From NCBI GenBank assembly GCA_951804985.1, contig OX638134.1, positions 6,572,001 through 6,636,000 of the forward strand: 64,000 bases of DNA, in the 5' to 3' direction. The first letter of the stretch is position 1, and every line of letters begins with the position of its first letter. The position numbers were made by a program, and so were the translations under genes. Below, piece by piece: positions 12,641-23,839 of this stretch. Below the pieces are notes generated by a model. The model was not told the DNA's origin. It saw nothing but the letters and a program-made list of their open reading frames with translations, and made no database searches. The stretch is from Dryomyza anilis. Its lineage: Eukaryota > Arthropoda > Insecta > Diptera > Dryomyzidae.

Positions 12641-12682
12641 ATTTGATTTGTAATTCATTTATTAGGACGAATTAAATTGTAT

Positions 12683-12887
12683 ACACTCAGAAAAAAATCT
12701 TATTAAAATTGGTCAATGGGACAGTTGATTCAATAGTATACAGAAAATAAATATTTTATATAAACACAAAAACAATTTAATAGTATTTAATAGTATTTTG
12801 TATGATATTTACCTATTAAAATAATAATGTATCCTATTGATAGCAAAAAAAAAAAATTAATACTATAGTATTTTTTTTCTGCGTGTA
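12683..12887. mobile_element. CACCCAG-type MITE
   Basis: ACACTCAGAAAAAAATCTTA … TTTTTTTTCTGCGTGT, ~205 bp, with family interior sequence. Directly after the foldback element. Confidence 0.7.
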
Positions 12888-12927
12888 TGTAACCAGATAA
12901 GTTAAAAATTTGTTTACTTCCGTGGAT

Positions 12928-13147
12928 ACACCCAGAAAAAAAATACTATATAAATAATAGTTTTTTTTACTATTAAAAATAGTTAATAGGATAAATTATT
13001 ATTTTAATTGGAAAATACTATTAATTACTAGAAAATACCATGACATTGCCATTAAGTTTATATGAAAAGATTTATTTTTTGTATACTATTAAATCAATAA
13101 TTGTCCTATTGACCAATTTTAATGGGATTTGATGGAATTTTTGTAAA
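12928..13147. mobile_element. CACCCAG-type MITE, right terminus lost
   Basis: ACACCCAGAAAAAAAATACT start and full interior; it fades after GGGATTTGATGGAATTTTTG without the CTGGGTG end. Confidence 0.7.
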
Positions 13148-13544
13148 TATTGTCCGGAAATTATTAAAAAAATAATAAATGTCAGTGATATAATTTTTTA
13201 TCGTCGGGTAATTTGTAATTTATTTTGAAATTAAAAATTTCTTTAATTCGGCAAATAACTGTTTTGGGAAGAATTGCCTCGTAGACAAATTGTCGGGAAA
13301 GAATTGTTCGGCTTACATATTAATCTAACAATTTGTTTTATTTTTATAAATTTAAATAAATACAAACTTAAAATCATCAAATTAAATTCCTTTCAATACA
13401 CAAAATTTCCGCATGCCACAAACAAGATGTTTTTCAAAATTACTTAGAATTCACAAGCGCTTTGTACTTTTGGAATTCCAAATATTCAAGCAAAAAAAAA
13501 AAAAAAAACAAACAAAATTCGACAACACCAAAACTCCTTAAAAC

Positions 13545-13995
13545 ACTTTAGCCCGCTGCAACAAACGCACACACACAACCCTCCCCCACTGCAGCAACGC
13601 AGCTACTAATCAAACTTCCGCCTTTAGTTGCGCCGCCGCCGCCGCGCACTATTAATCTGACATCATAATTAGATGCGATGTTGCTGCAACATGCTGCTGC
13701 CGCTGCATTGCAACGATGCAGCAAAGTGTTAAATGTGCAGCGGCAGCGACAGCAACAGTAGCATCTGTTGCAGCAACAAAATACCATACGTTGCCAATCA
13801 CGCATGCAGTGTACGCAACATAAACATGTAGCACAAAATAACATGTGGCAACAACAATTCTAACGCAACATGCGTAAATTGTTGGCTAGTTAACAACAAC
13901 ATTGTTTGCGGACGAGTTCAAAAATCTGCGTTGGCATTACTGATTGACGCAGGGCACGCCCTCAGTTCCAGCCACTGCATAGTTCTATTTTTGGT
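13545..13995. other. GC-richer island with CAG/CTG and CAA runs
   Basis: Many GCTGCTG/GCAACA words, a GCCGCCGCCGCCGCG run and ATGCGATGTTGCTGCAAC. Both strands give Cys/Ala-rich ORFs typical of triplet runs; none has a recognisable domain. It resembles fly intergenic or intronic control DNA left between repeat insertions. Confidence 0.45.
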
Positions 13996-14412
13996 AACCA
14001 CAATAACAACTACAACCTCATGATCATCTTCAACATGAGTAGAAAAAAACAAATGCTTGTAATAGAATATGTTTAATTTTGCCTTCTTCCAGGCACCGGA
14101 AGACTATGCTAAACAAATAAAAATCCGTTTCAAAAATATTCCCTCTCAAGTGGCGCGTGCCACATGTTGCAAAGCAGGCAGTTCGTTTTTCTTCTGACTC
14201 CTTTTTCTGCTTCTTTGGCATCATCAATTCTTATAAATTACTCTACGCATAGCCAATTAATTAATAGAAATTCTTAGATTTATTGCAGCTAATTAAGTCA
14301 GCTATATAATACTAAAAATCCGCAACATATTTCATGCCAAAATTCAGCTAAATATTCTTACAATATTTCTCGAGTCTTGGGTAAATTGTCATTCTTTAAT
14401 AACACTACTCTA

Positions 14413-14865
14413 TACTCAGAATAAAGATACCATAAAATTAATAGTTTTTACTTTTGAAATTAGTCAATATGATAAACTATTAATTCAATCGGTAAATCCC
14501 ATTAAATACTACAAAATACTATACAAATATTTTTAAATTTGTAAGAAAATATTTTTGTTTTGTATACACCCAGAAAAAATTCTATATAAATAATAGTTTT
14601 TTACTATTAAAAATAGTCAATAGGATAAATTATTATTTTAATCGGAAAATACCATAATATACTAGAAAATTCCATTACATTGCCATTGAGTTTATATAAA
14701 AAAAATTATTTTTTGTATACTATTAAATCAATAATTGTCCTATTGACCAATTTTTGATGGGATTTGAGGTAATTTTTTTCTGGGTGTACTATTAAATCAA
14801 TAACTTTCCTAGTGACAAATTTTAATGGTATTTTATGAGGTATTTATGGTATTTTTCTGAGTGTT
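14413..14865. mobile_element. CACCCAG-type MITE inserted into an older copy of itself
   Basis: An older copy (ACTCAGAATAAAGATACC start, TTTTTCTGAGTGT end at 14864) is split by a younger complete copy at ~14567-14786 (CACCCAGAAAAAATTC … TTTTTTTCTGGGTG). The older copy reads TTTTGTA|TA before the insertion and TA|CTATTAAATC after it. This shows a TA target duplication, the mark of Tc1/mariner-type MITEs. Confidence 0.8.
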
Positions 14866-14869
14866 CAAG

Positions 14870-15050
14870 AGTTTATATGAAAAGATTTATTTTTTGTATA
14901 CTATTAAATCAATAATTGTCCTATTGACCAATTTTGATGGGATTTGAGGGAATTTTTTTCTGGGTGTACTATTAAATCAATAACTGTCCTAGTGACAAAT
15001 TTTAATGGTATTTTATGAGGTATTTATGGTATTTTTCTTAGTGTACAAAA
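14870..15050. repeat. Tandem duplication of a nested-MITE junction
   Basis: The segment 14689-14869, which spans the right half of the younger MITE and the resumed older copy, is repeated with few changes at 14870-15050 (offset 181 bp). It includes the same junction CTGGGTGTACTATTAAATC. Confidence 0.75.
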
Positions 15051-15145
15051 CAAAAGGAAACTTTTACCTATGGATTTACCATATATCCATTACATATATC
15101 TCATACGAGTACTGATTGACACTGCATATTCGGTTTTTTTATAGT

Positions 15146-15408
15146 ACACTCAGAAAAAAATACTATAAAATCAATAGTTTTCTTGTATTAAAATTAGTCA
15201 ATATGATACATTATCATTTTAATGGGTAAATACTATTAAATACTACAAAATAATATTAAATACTACAAAATACTATAAAATACTATTAAATTGTTTTTAT
15301 GTTTATATGAAAATATTTATTTTTTGTATACTATTAATTTTTTTTTGTATACTATTAAATACATAACTGTCCTACTGACCAATTTTAATAGGATTTTTTT
15401 CGGAGTGA
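15146..15408. mobile_element. CACCCAG-type MITE, enlarged copy
   Basis: ACACTCAGAAAAAAATACTA … TTTTTTTCGGAGTG. It is longer than its relatives because ATACTACAAAATACTATTAA-type stretches and a TTTTTTGTATACTATTAA segment are locally duplicated. Confidence 0.7.
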
Positions 15409-15728
15409 ACGTAACGTTGTTAAGAAAATTGCTATTGAAATTTAAATTGTTCTCCACCATATTTTAGTATACAGAAAAATACAGTACTTGACAGAATTAT
15501 TTTTTCAAAAAACTTTAAACACAACTTTACTTCCAATAGTCAAGACTAATTTGAATATACTAATAAATGCTAATTTTCCAATATGTTTTTAAAATATTTG
15601 AATCTAAACATGGAATATTTAAAATTTTGAAAGACAATTTTTCGCTGATTTTTTTGACATATTGAATCTAATGTAAAGCAAGAAAATGATTTATACATAT
15701 CAAGACTGTAATCCAAAGTAACCAACAA

Positions 15729-15924
15729 GCCGGCCTCAGCAGTCCAGAGGAGGCGCGCTGGACTTGCATTCTGAAGGTCTCGGGTTCGAATCCCGGCTTG
15801 GGCATGGGCGCTCGTGGTGATATTAGCCACTAAATTGTAGGGAATAGATTTCACAGTACAATGGATATAGTCTGTCTGAGTGCAGTGGATCTTAGTAGAT
15901 ATTCCAAAAAAAAAAAAAAAAAAA
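15729..15924 (+). mobile_element. tRNA-derived SINE, copy 2
   Basis: The same family as 4011-4203, in opposite orientation: tRNA-like head with GGGTTCGAATCCCGG, body ending CTTAGTAGATATTCC and an A-run. It is flanked by a 9-bp duplication, AACCAACAA at 15720-15728 and 15925-15933. Relative to copy 1 it has lost one base in the head (AGAGGAGGCGCG versus AGAGGTAGCGCG). Confidence 0.88.
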
Positions 15925-16587
15925 AACCAACAACATTACTTATATTTTTCCATCTACTCTACTTTTTTAAATATGCCCTATCAAAACATATGCTGTACAA
16001 AAATTCGTCACAAAAGTACTCGACGTACAACACTTCCCGTCGCTCTATAATGCTGCCCCCAAATGTCCGCTTAAATTCTTTAAAAATATTTCCCGATCCC
16101 TACACTTAAAAATCCACTATCTTATACCCACCACACCATGCCACACCCTCCGTCGCAAAACACGTCAACACTCAACACGACTTGCAACAAAATTCGCCCA
16201 TTTGAATCTTTATAATTTGTTGGTCGTTGTTGCAAAAACAATTCATTCGTTTTTGTTTTTGTTGTCGTTGACAAAATGTTGCAATTAATTGTTGCTTAAA
16301 TTGCTGACATTACTGCGTGAATTATGCGTTAATCGTGTAGAACAACGCGAAAAACATGCAGTCAGTCAATGCCGTCATTTAAATGTTTCAATTCCCCGCC
16401 GTGCTCTCTCAGGCGCTACTATGAAGGACTTGCGGGAAAAAAAAAACAAAATGTTGCAATTAGCTGCACATTTCCTCAATGTGTGACAAATTCATTTTAA
16501 AATTCTACAAAACATTTTTGTGTGTGTTTATTTGTTTAGCTTTCTTTTTCATTTTTAATTTGAATTTTTTTTAATAATCAGTTAAAT

Positions 16588-16790
16588 TGGTTGGTGCGTC
16601 GGTATACTAGTCGAAAGGTCGTGGGTTCAAATCAACGCTACTGCAACATCGTTTTTGCATATGACGCTATCTCTTGACAGACAATAGTAAAACTGCAAAG
16701 AGTAAAACATTGCCTTGAAAGGGCTACTTACCCTGCATTTCGGATTCGACATTAAATTGTAGGTCCCATCATTTAAATACAAAGTTATAG
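16588..16790 (+). mobile_element. Possible second SINE family
   Basis: A tRNA-like start (GGTGCGTCGGTATACTAG, then B-box-like GTGGGTTCAAATC at 16621-16633) runs into a body ending GACATTAAATTGTAGGTCCC near 16750-16769. That ending style is common in insect tRNA-derived SINEs. There is no clear poly(A) tail or duplication, and only this one copy is in the window. Confidence 0.4.
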
Positions 16791-16887
16791 CAGACACAGT
16801 TAAAATGTTTAGATATCCTCGACCTAGGTTTTTCAGATAATTCCGACCAAAAGACTGAATTTTCGTATACACCTACGGAAAAATATA

Positions 16888-17890
16888 ATGAATCTGCCAG
16901 GGGCGAATGTGTAATTTTTACATTTTCGAATGTGTTTTGTTTTGTTGGATATTTCTAGCCACAAAAGACAAAACCAATAGAACGAATTCGAAAAATTGAA
17001 AATGTCATGCCAAAAGGGCGAATCTTTTCGTTTTTGTGCCATAACTTTTTATTGGTATAAGATAAAATAGTGGTGTAAAGGCATTAATTCTTTATTTTTA
17101 AAGCACCTATCAATCATCATCATTATTATAAAATAATTTTTTGAATTTTTATCATTTGCAAGAAAATGTTTTGCAAAATATTTTTTAATAATGATGCCAA
17201 TCGATAGGTGCTTTTAAAACAAACAATTAATGCCTTTACATTACTATTTTATCTTGCATTTAACGGTGCAAGGTGCAAGTTATAGTAAAACGAGTTGGGA
17301 AAGTTAGGTCACATGGGGCGGATTTTTATAGTCGGTCGGGCCCGACTATGGAATACCCTACACCTTTGGTGGGGATATTAACCCTCAGAATATTATTCAT
17401 ATATCAGAAATTTACGTCTTATATCCCTATAAATTAAAAAAAATTATGTAAAGTATAAAAAACAAAAAAAAAAATTGAAAAATGTATTTGGGCGGACCAC
17501 GCCTATATTTAAAATTTTGAAAGGCTTATATTTCATAGATTTGATTTTAATAATTTACGGATCAAATTTCCACTATTAAAACCCGGGAAATAATGAAAAA
17601 AAAAAGTGGGCGGATCACGCCCATTTTTGGACCATATATTTTTAGGTGTATTCTAACAATACGTTTTAAATTTTATAACTATACATTGAATACTTTTCGA
17701 GTTATTAGTTCCGAAAGAGTTATATAAAAGTGACTTGTATGGGAGGTGGGCGTGTCCGTAGACCGATTAGCCTCATTTTCAAACTCAGTTCCTACTTTTG
17801 ACTAAAATATATTGAGACGAAATTTCATCGCATTCTGATCAGTATTTCTCAAGTTATTCTGTATTCGGACAGCAAGACAGCAAGACAGCA

Positions 17891-17966
<76 letters not shown>

Positions 17967-18200
17967 GGACATGGCTAAACGGACTCGGGTAGTGATGCTG
18001 ATCAAGAATATATATACCGGACACGCCTCCTAAGGGGCGTTACAATATCTGCACAAACTTAATATACCCTGTACCTCATAGGTGTAGGGTATAAAAACGA
18101 AAAGATACGCCCTTTTGGCATGACAAGATTTTCAATTTCTTCGTTGTTTTTTGCTATAAATCTTTATTGGTGCAAGATATAATAGTGGTGTAAAGGCATT
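16888..18200. mobile_element. Composite palindromic element, copy 1, with a mini-me element inside
   Basis: The left part starts GGGGCGAATGTGTAATTTTT and reaches CATGCCAAAAGGGCGAATCT. A palindromic unit follows at 17040-17260 (AAAGCACCTATCAATC … GATAGGTGCTTTTAAAAC). The right part CGCCCTTTTGGCATGACAAG resumes at 18107. Copies 2 and 3 are at 44132-44789 and 52199-53794. Confidence 0.65.
17320..18097. mobile_element. mini-me / DINE-type element
   Basis: Contains a (GACA)n tract at about 17885-17960 directly followed by the conserved core (CGGACATGGCTAAACGGACT, GATCAAGAATATATATACC) and a closing ATACCCTGTACC … GGTGTAGGGTATAA. The microsatellite-core-TA arrangement is that described for dipteran mini-me elements. 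It explains the VCLS-repeat ORF on the minus strand, which is not a gene. Confidence 0.75.
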
Positions 18201-19160
18201 AATTAAAATTTTTATTTTAGACCTACTTTTTTAATACATTTTTATTATTTTTATAGTTTTTGATATTTTAATTTTTTATATTTTACTTTTCCGTTGATTT
18301 TTCAAGTTTTATTATACATTCTAATAATAATAAGTCTGATTTTCTGATTTTCGGATTTGACATTTTGTAGCTCTATTGCCATGAAACTGATTTTATGCAT
18401 TTTTATTTTGTTATATTCATTTTCATGTTGTTTAAAATAAAATATGAAAAAAATATATTTATTTAAACATGTTACTTATAATTCAAACTTTTCTTTTATT
18501 TTTGCAGAAACCGCTACTCTGAATTATAATACGATTAAACTCAGTAATGTAAGTACATTTGTTAATATACTCATATTTGTTTTTAATATAATCATTTTTA
18601 TTTTTAATATTGGCATATTCGTTTTACTTTTTACTCAAACTGATATCTAAAGAAAATGTATAAATTATAGCGCATAATCATAGATATTTAAAAGTCGACT
18701 TAAAATCAGCTTTTTGACTAAATTGTTCGATACAAAATTTGTCAAAATAGTTGAATTTATTTATAAAATCGACTTTAAATTGTCTATGATTATGCGCCTA
18801 TGTTATACAGTCAGATACAGTCCGTTTTAAAAATACCTTCATACATTTATTTTCTGCAGTAATTTTCTATTTAATGCTTCGCTAGTAATACATATTCCCC
18901 AAAAATAAAATTGTGTTTATGAAAGACATTTCGAATGAATGTGGAACACGTAAACAAAGTGATAAAATATGCAATCATAAATTTAATATTACTTAAAATA
19001 TTTTAGAGAATATTTAGAAATATTTGTCTGCATTCTGTTGAACACAAAACATTTGGGTTACGGACAACATTTTGCGCGACAACAATTGTTTTCTGGACAA
19101 ATCTGATATAAATGTAACCAATACGATATATATGCCCGAGACAATTCATCACCGAGGAAA
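18200..19160. other. AT-rich DNA, no gene seen
   Basis: One 68-codon hydrophobic plus ORF without signal context. AATCATAGATATTTAAAAGT and ATTGTCTATGATTATGCGCC (18674-18798) form a loose inverted pair. Confidence 0.35.
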
Positions 19161-19375
19161 CACCCAGAAAAAATACTATATAAATAATAATTTTTTACTA
19201 TTAAAAATAGTCAATAGTATAAATTATTATTTTAATTGGAAAATACCATTAAATACCAAAAAATACCATGACATTGAGTTTATATGGAAAGATTTATTTT
19301 TTTTGTATACTATCAAATCAATAATTGTCCTATTGACCAATTTTGATTTGATTTGAGGGAATTTTTTTCTGGGTG
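19161..19375. mobile_element. CACCCAG-type MITE, complete copy
   Basis: CACCCAGAAAAAATACTATA … TTTTTTTCTGGGTG, 215 bp. The short ORFs found across it on both strands are by-products. Confidence 0.78.
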
Positions 19376-19437
19376 AACGTATCTTCGAGATTCCGAACTC
19401 TATGTCAGACAATTCTTACTAAAGACAATCTTTGGTT

Positions 19438-19646
19438 ACACTCAGCAATAAATCCTATTAAAATTTATCAATAGGACAGTTATTAATTCAATAGTATACA
19501 AAATATAAATATTTTCATATAAAAACACAAACATTTTAATAGTATTTTTAAGTATTTAATGGGTTTACCTATTAAAATAATAATTTATCCTATTGACTAA
19601 TTTTAATAGCAAAAGACTATTGATTTTATAGTATTTTTCTGAGCGT
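19438..19646. mobile_element. CACCCAG-type MITE, opposite orientation
   Basis: ACACTCAGCAATAAATCCTA … GTATTTTTCTGAGCGT. The interior is inverted relative to the copy 60 bp upstream. Confidence 0.7.
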
Positions 19647-20339
19647 AAGTAAAGACACATCCTAGAGACAATTTATGCTACAATTTATACACAGCCAATT
19701 CCCAAATGGTTTTCCTTTATTTCAAATTATTCCATAGAAAATAATAAATTTGTGGGTAATTTTAAATTTGAGAAGATTTTCTATGAAATAAAAGTATTCG
19801 AAATAAAATTATTGGAAATAATTGTCTACGAATGAGAATCACTCGGAGAAAATTGTCTGGCGAATAATTGTTTGTGCTAGAGAATGTTTTGAAAAGAATT
19901 ATTTAGGGAATATTTCATTTAAGAAGAATTATCTTGGGATGCATTATATTCTGAAAAATAACCTTGTGAAAAATTAAATCAGAAACTTATTGTCGGAGGA
20001 AGTACTTTTCAGTGGAGAATTGTTGGAGAAGTTTTTTAAGGTTCCCGCAGTTTAAGAATATCGGATTTAAAGAATATGAGAATTATAAGAACTGAAGCAA
20101 ATAAACATAAGAAATAATATCTACCAGTTAACGAATTAATGATTTTTTTGACAAATTATATGTTATATATATATTATATGTTAAAACCATTTGAAAACCG
20201 TTTTTTTTTTAATATCAATCAAATATTGATCGAATTCCAATATCGAATCCGTACAAATTATTGTTTTTCAACTGACTTTTTGATTCCGAGACAAAATATT
20301 CTGCAGGTTACTGGCAGAATATCGACATAATTCTGGAAA

Positions 20340-21075
20340 AAACGCTGTTTACTGACAGATTTTACGCAGGTCAAACATATAGTTTGTATTTTATCAAAAA
20401 TGTCAGCCTTCCTACAGTAGGTTTCACTCAGAGAATCGGTTTGTACATGTCACAGCAGTTTTATGGAATTTTTTGGGATTCTATTTCAAATAGGCTGCCT
20501 TGTTGCAGATTTTCGGCAGAATATCGGTAGACAGTTGATGGCATATAAATGATTTTTTTTTTAATTTTTAGAATAGCTGTCACACGGCAGATTTTAGGAA
20601 TAACAAAAAGCAGTCTGCTTCACAATGTCGACGGCAGACAAACATTTTATATGAAACATATTTGAATTGTCTGCCATACGGCAGATTTTAGAAATAACAA
20701 GGAAGCCTGCTTCAATTTTATATGAAAACTATTTGAATTGTCTGCCTCACGGCATATATTAGGTAGTCTGTCTCTAACAGTCGACCGGAGAAAAACATTT
20801 TATATGAACAATTTTTGAAATGCCTTCTTCATGGCAGAATATATTTAGCTGCCAATAATCTGTCGTTACAATTCATATATTTGCCACTTTATTCACCTTT
20901 CTATAACCTGCCGTTAGGCTTCCATCTGACCTTTTGTTCTGGGCAGGCAACAGACAAGTTTTGCTATAAACTCCCATGACTGTCGCAATTCCGACGAAAA
21001 TCTGCAGATTTAAAGCTTGAAAGCTGTTGTGTTGCCTGCCTGTTCACCGCCTGTTACCTGCCATATTTTTTTCTG
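20340..21075. repeat. Degenerate tandem repeats with CTGCC/GGCAG words
   Basis: Units of ~70-95 bp marked by TGTCTGCCATACGGCAGATT-type phrases near 20585, 20679, 20750 and 20832. Each has a small CTGCC…GGCAG inverted pair and a following ATTTTATATGAA stretch. No ORF. Confidence 0.6.
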
Positions 21076-21566
21076 GGGCATTGAACTGAACAATTTGAAT
21101 TCGTTTGGAAAACATTTTTTATTATATACATCAAATCTAAAACCGTTTGTTTAGATATTTTCACAGAAGGTGCATAGTTCAGGTTCACCAGGTACATATT
21201 CAGGTTCTGTAGTGAAATAATCTCAAATATATTAAGTTATATTACTGAATAGTATGCAATTGATCGGTTCTACTATGGTACGATCTTTGTCGAAATTTTT
21301 TGTAAGAGTATTTTCTAAATGACGTCATGTGTTCTAAGAAGATACATTGTATTTTTGGATTCTGAAAAGTAAAAGTCGATCGTTTTACTATTATCAGTGA
21401 AAATTCCCTACAATTAATTGTATTTTTATTTTATTTCAATACTCCTTACTATTCTAATTAGTTAACCCGATTGGAAATAGTTAAGAGAAATGAGCCATGT
21501 TCGGTAACTGGGAACCGAATTGTTTCCTTGTCAAAACCTGATCAGGTACAGCAGCAAACTGATCAG

Positions 21567-21604
21567 TTTAACCCATTACGGTAGACATGACGTAATGGGT
21601 TAAA
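21567..21604. other. Perfect 14-bp inverted repeat (hairpin)
   Basis: TTTAACCCATTACG, loop GTAGACATGA, CGTAATGGGTTAAA. It is not part of an element I can delimit. Confidence 0.8.
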
Positions 21605-21800
21605 TTTATACTATGGAATGGGATAAATTATGAATGTAATCGGTTAATACCATTGAATACTACAAAATACAACTGGAAATACTGAAGACTATTAATTAAA
21701 TATTGAATTTGATTTAATAAATGTATTTTTTATATTTTTAAATACTATTAAATCAATAAATGTTCCATTGACCAAATTATAGCACGTATTTTTTTCAGAG
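21605..21800. mobile_element. CACCCAG-type MITE, strongly degenerate
   Basis: Recognisable only by interior phrases (GGGATAAATTATGAATGTAA, ACTATTAAATCAATAAATGT) and TTTTTTTCAGAGTA at the right. Confidence 0.4.
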
Positions 21801-22409
21801 TATTTGAGTCAATGACATTTGTTTCGGGTAAAACTAGTTTGGAACTAGAATATGATAAAATCGTGTTACTGCTGAGTTGTAAACTTTGTAGTTAATTTGT
21901 TTATATTTTTTATGAAGGTTTTATTTTTTTAAATTTTATATTTTAATTTTTAATTCTTTGTTTTTAATTTTATTCATATGACTAACTCACCATTTGACTG
22001 TTTAACCGCATACCCCCCAAAAAAAACAACAATCAGAAAAACAATAACAAAAAAATGAATAATTTTGAAATATTGTCAAATAAATACAAGATTTCAAAGA
22101 TAAAAAAGTAATAAAATGTAAATATTTGCATTATTTAAAATGTAACGAAAACAAATTTAAACGCAATACAGATTTAGAACAACAAATAAATTATAATAAA
22201 AATCTCACTTTACGAAGTTGACAGTTCTTTTAATTTTTTTTGTATTAAAAAAATATTACCAGTTTTTTTAAAATTGTTTTCTAATACTTGAAAAAAAAAA
22301 TGACGAATCCATTGACGCACTTGCCACAAGTAGAAATGTTATGAAAAACGAAAAAAAAATTCACTTGATTTTTGAATATTTTCAAAAAATCCTATTTCGA
22401 TTTTCGGAA

Positions 22410-22985
22410 TCCATGACGGAGGAGCCTCGACGTTGTGCACACTTAAACGCGACGCACTACACTGCACCCACACTCCATCGGCGGCGGAATTGGCTCGGAA
22501 TTGGAAACGCGCGTTCCTCGCAATATGGCTGCCGTCGCCACCCCCACGGACCCGTGCTGCCGCTGCTGCTGCTGCTGCACGTACCGTTCAAAACAGAGCA
22601 GTAGCAGTACCGAACAAAGCAGCGCCGTTATGCCGACCGAACGACCGACCGATCGACCACACGGTGTCCGACGTTTGAACGCGGAAAGTTTCAAAAATCA
22701 CTACATAAAAAAAAATAATACACAAGATTTTCCTAAAAATATTTTCAAATCTGTGCGCAAAACAAGTGCAAGACAGAGACAGCGCATAATATGTGAGAGC
22801 AGCGCTGTGTTGCATATACAACAACAATAACAACAACAAAAACTACGAGTTGGCAGTTCGCGCAGGATCAAGCGTTGAAATGTTTATGGAAATTTCAAAC
22901 AAAAAGAAGAAGAAACAACAGCCTCTGTGAGGAGAGCAAAGAGATCGCAGAGAGTGCGAGTTATGGTGCATACGTCATGTGGCAG
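22410..22985. other. GC-rich island, possible promoter or 5' exon
   Basis: Several short overlapping ORFs on both strands (70-110 codons), a CTG run at 22557-22577, CCGACCGAACGACCGACCGA and CAACAACAATAACAACAACA. It has the look of a fly 5' leader (GAGTTGGCAGTTCGCGCAGG near 22849). No ORF can be chosen with confidence. Confidence 0.35.
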
Positions 22986-23149
22986 AGTTGCCAAAGTGCG
23001 GGGAGAAACATACAATTGAATTAAAATTTATTTCTGTATAAGAGATACCACATCATTTTTTTTAATGCTGCATATTTTGTTTTTTCTCTAAAAAAAAAAT
23101 GCCGAAAAACTGACATAAAAAATTCCACAGCATTTTATAATTTGGGTGT

Positions 23150-23450
23150 GTTTTCCGGAAATGTATCCAAAATATTTCAGAGATCTCGGAAAAAAAGACA
23201 ATCTATTTTAAAAGATTTTAAACAGGAAAAGATGAAGTTTTGTATTAAAACTTGACGTTTTTCTATCCATGCCAATAAAAAAATATGCCTTCAAAATTAA
23301 CCATCCATTTATTTCTGATAAATACGCTGGGAATATGCCTTTAATTTTCTACACAATTTGATAACCGGCCCTCGAAAACTTCTATTTAACTGTTGTCGGA
23401 AATACGCACGAAATATTCCTGAAAAATTATGTTAAAGATTTTCTTGGGGA
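23150..23450 (+). repeat. CGGAAATATTCC-family repeat, single copy
   Basis: Carries ATGTATCCAAAATATTTCAG, AATATGCCTTCAAAATT and GTCGGAAATACGCACGAAAT in family order. Confidence 0.6.
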
Positions 23451-23580
23451 AGAGATTACTGCCATTCTGTTATGAACATGAACTGTTCACATTAATTTGG
23501 CCTAACATAGTCTGCTGCCTAACCTCCTCCAACACAGTAAAACTACCTTCAAGTGATACACAAACAATAACGTAATATTG

Positions 23581-23655
23581 TTGCCTCGAATTACAAATCT
23601 ACCAAATTGTCCAGAACTTAGGCCAATAGAAAGGTACTGGGAATTGTTCATGCTG
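23581..23655 (+). pseudogene. Fragment of a Tc1/mariner-superfamily transposase
   Basis: One frame reads LPNCPELRPIERYWE, the characteristic block around the last catalytic acidic residue of IS630/Tc1/mariner (including pogo-like) DDE transposases. The frame breaks on both sides with no start, no other catalytic residue and no termini I can assign. It is a short decayed remnant, cut off at its 3' side by a separate inverted-repeat sequence starting at about 23649. Confidence 0.6.
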
Positions 23656-23830
23656 TCATGATACTGGCTTCTTTTTCATGCTTAAAAAGTATCTAGCAAG
23701 TTGGAATAAAAGAGACAAATATATTATGCTCGAAAGTAAAAATGTTTATCCACTTTTCTTAATCGTTGTTTCATTCACACAATACTAGTCAATTCATGTA
23801 CTTTTTTTAAGCCAGTGTCATAACAGCATC
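23649..23830. mobile_element. Short inverted-repeat element interrupting the transposase scrap
   Basis: TGCTGTCATGATACTGGCTT near 23650 is matched at 18 of 20 positions, inverted, by AAGCCAGTGTCATAACAGCA near 23811-23830. The ~140 bp between is AT-rich. The size and termini suggest a MITE. Its left end coincides with the loss of the transposase frame. Confidence 0.5.
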
Positions 23831-23839
23831 AATAATAAA

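Noticed and set aside
13548..13844. Cys-rich 98-codon ORF that could suggest a secreted peptide
   Set aside because: The Cys and Ala runs come from CAG/GCN triplet repeats, with no signal peptide and no regular cysteine spacing.
17802..18005. Minus-strand ORF with VCLS repeats
   Set aside because: It is the (GACA)n microsatellite of the mini-me element.
22341..22839. Overlapping ORFs of 81-109 codons on both strands
   Set aside because: No frame stands out and composition is driven by CTG/CCG runs; kept only as a possible promoter or leader island.
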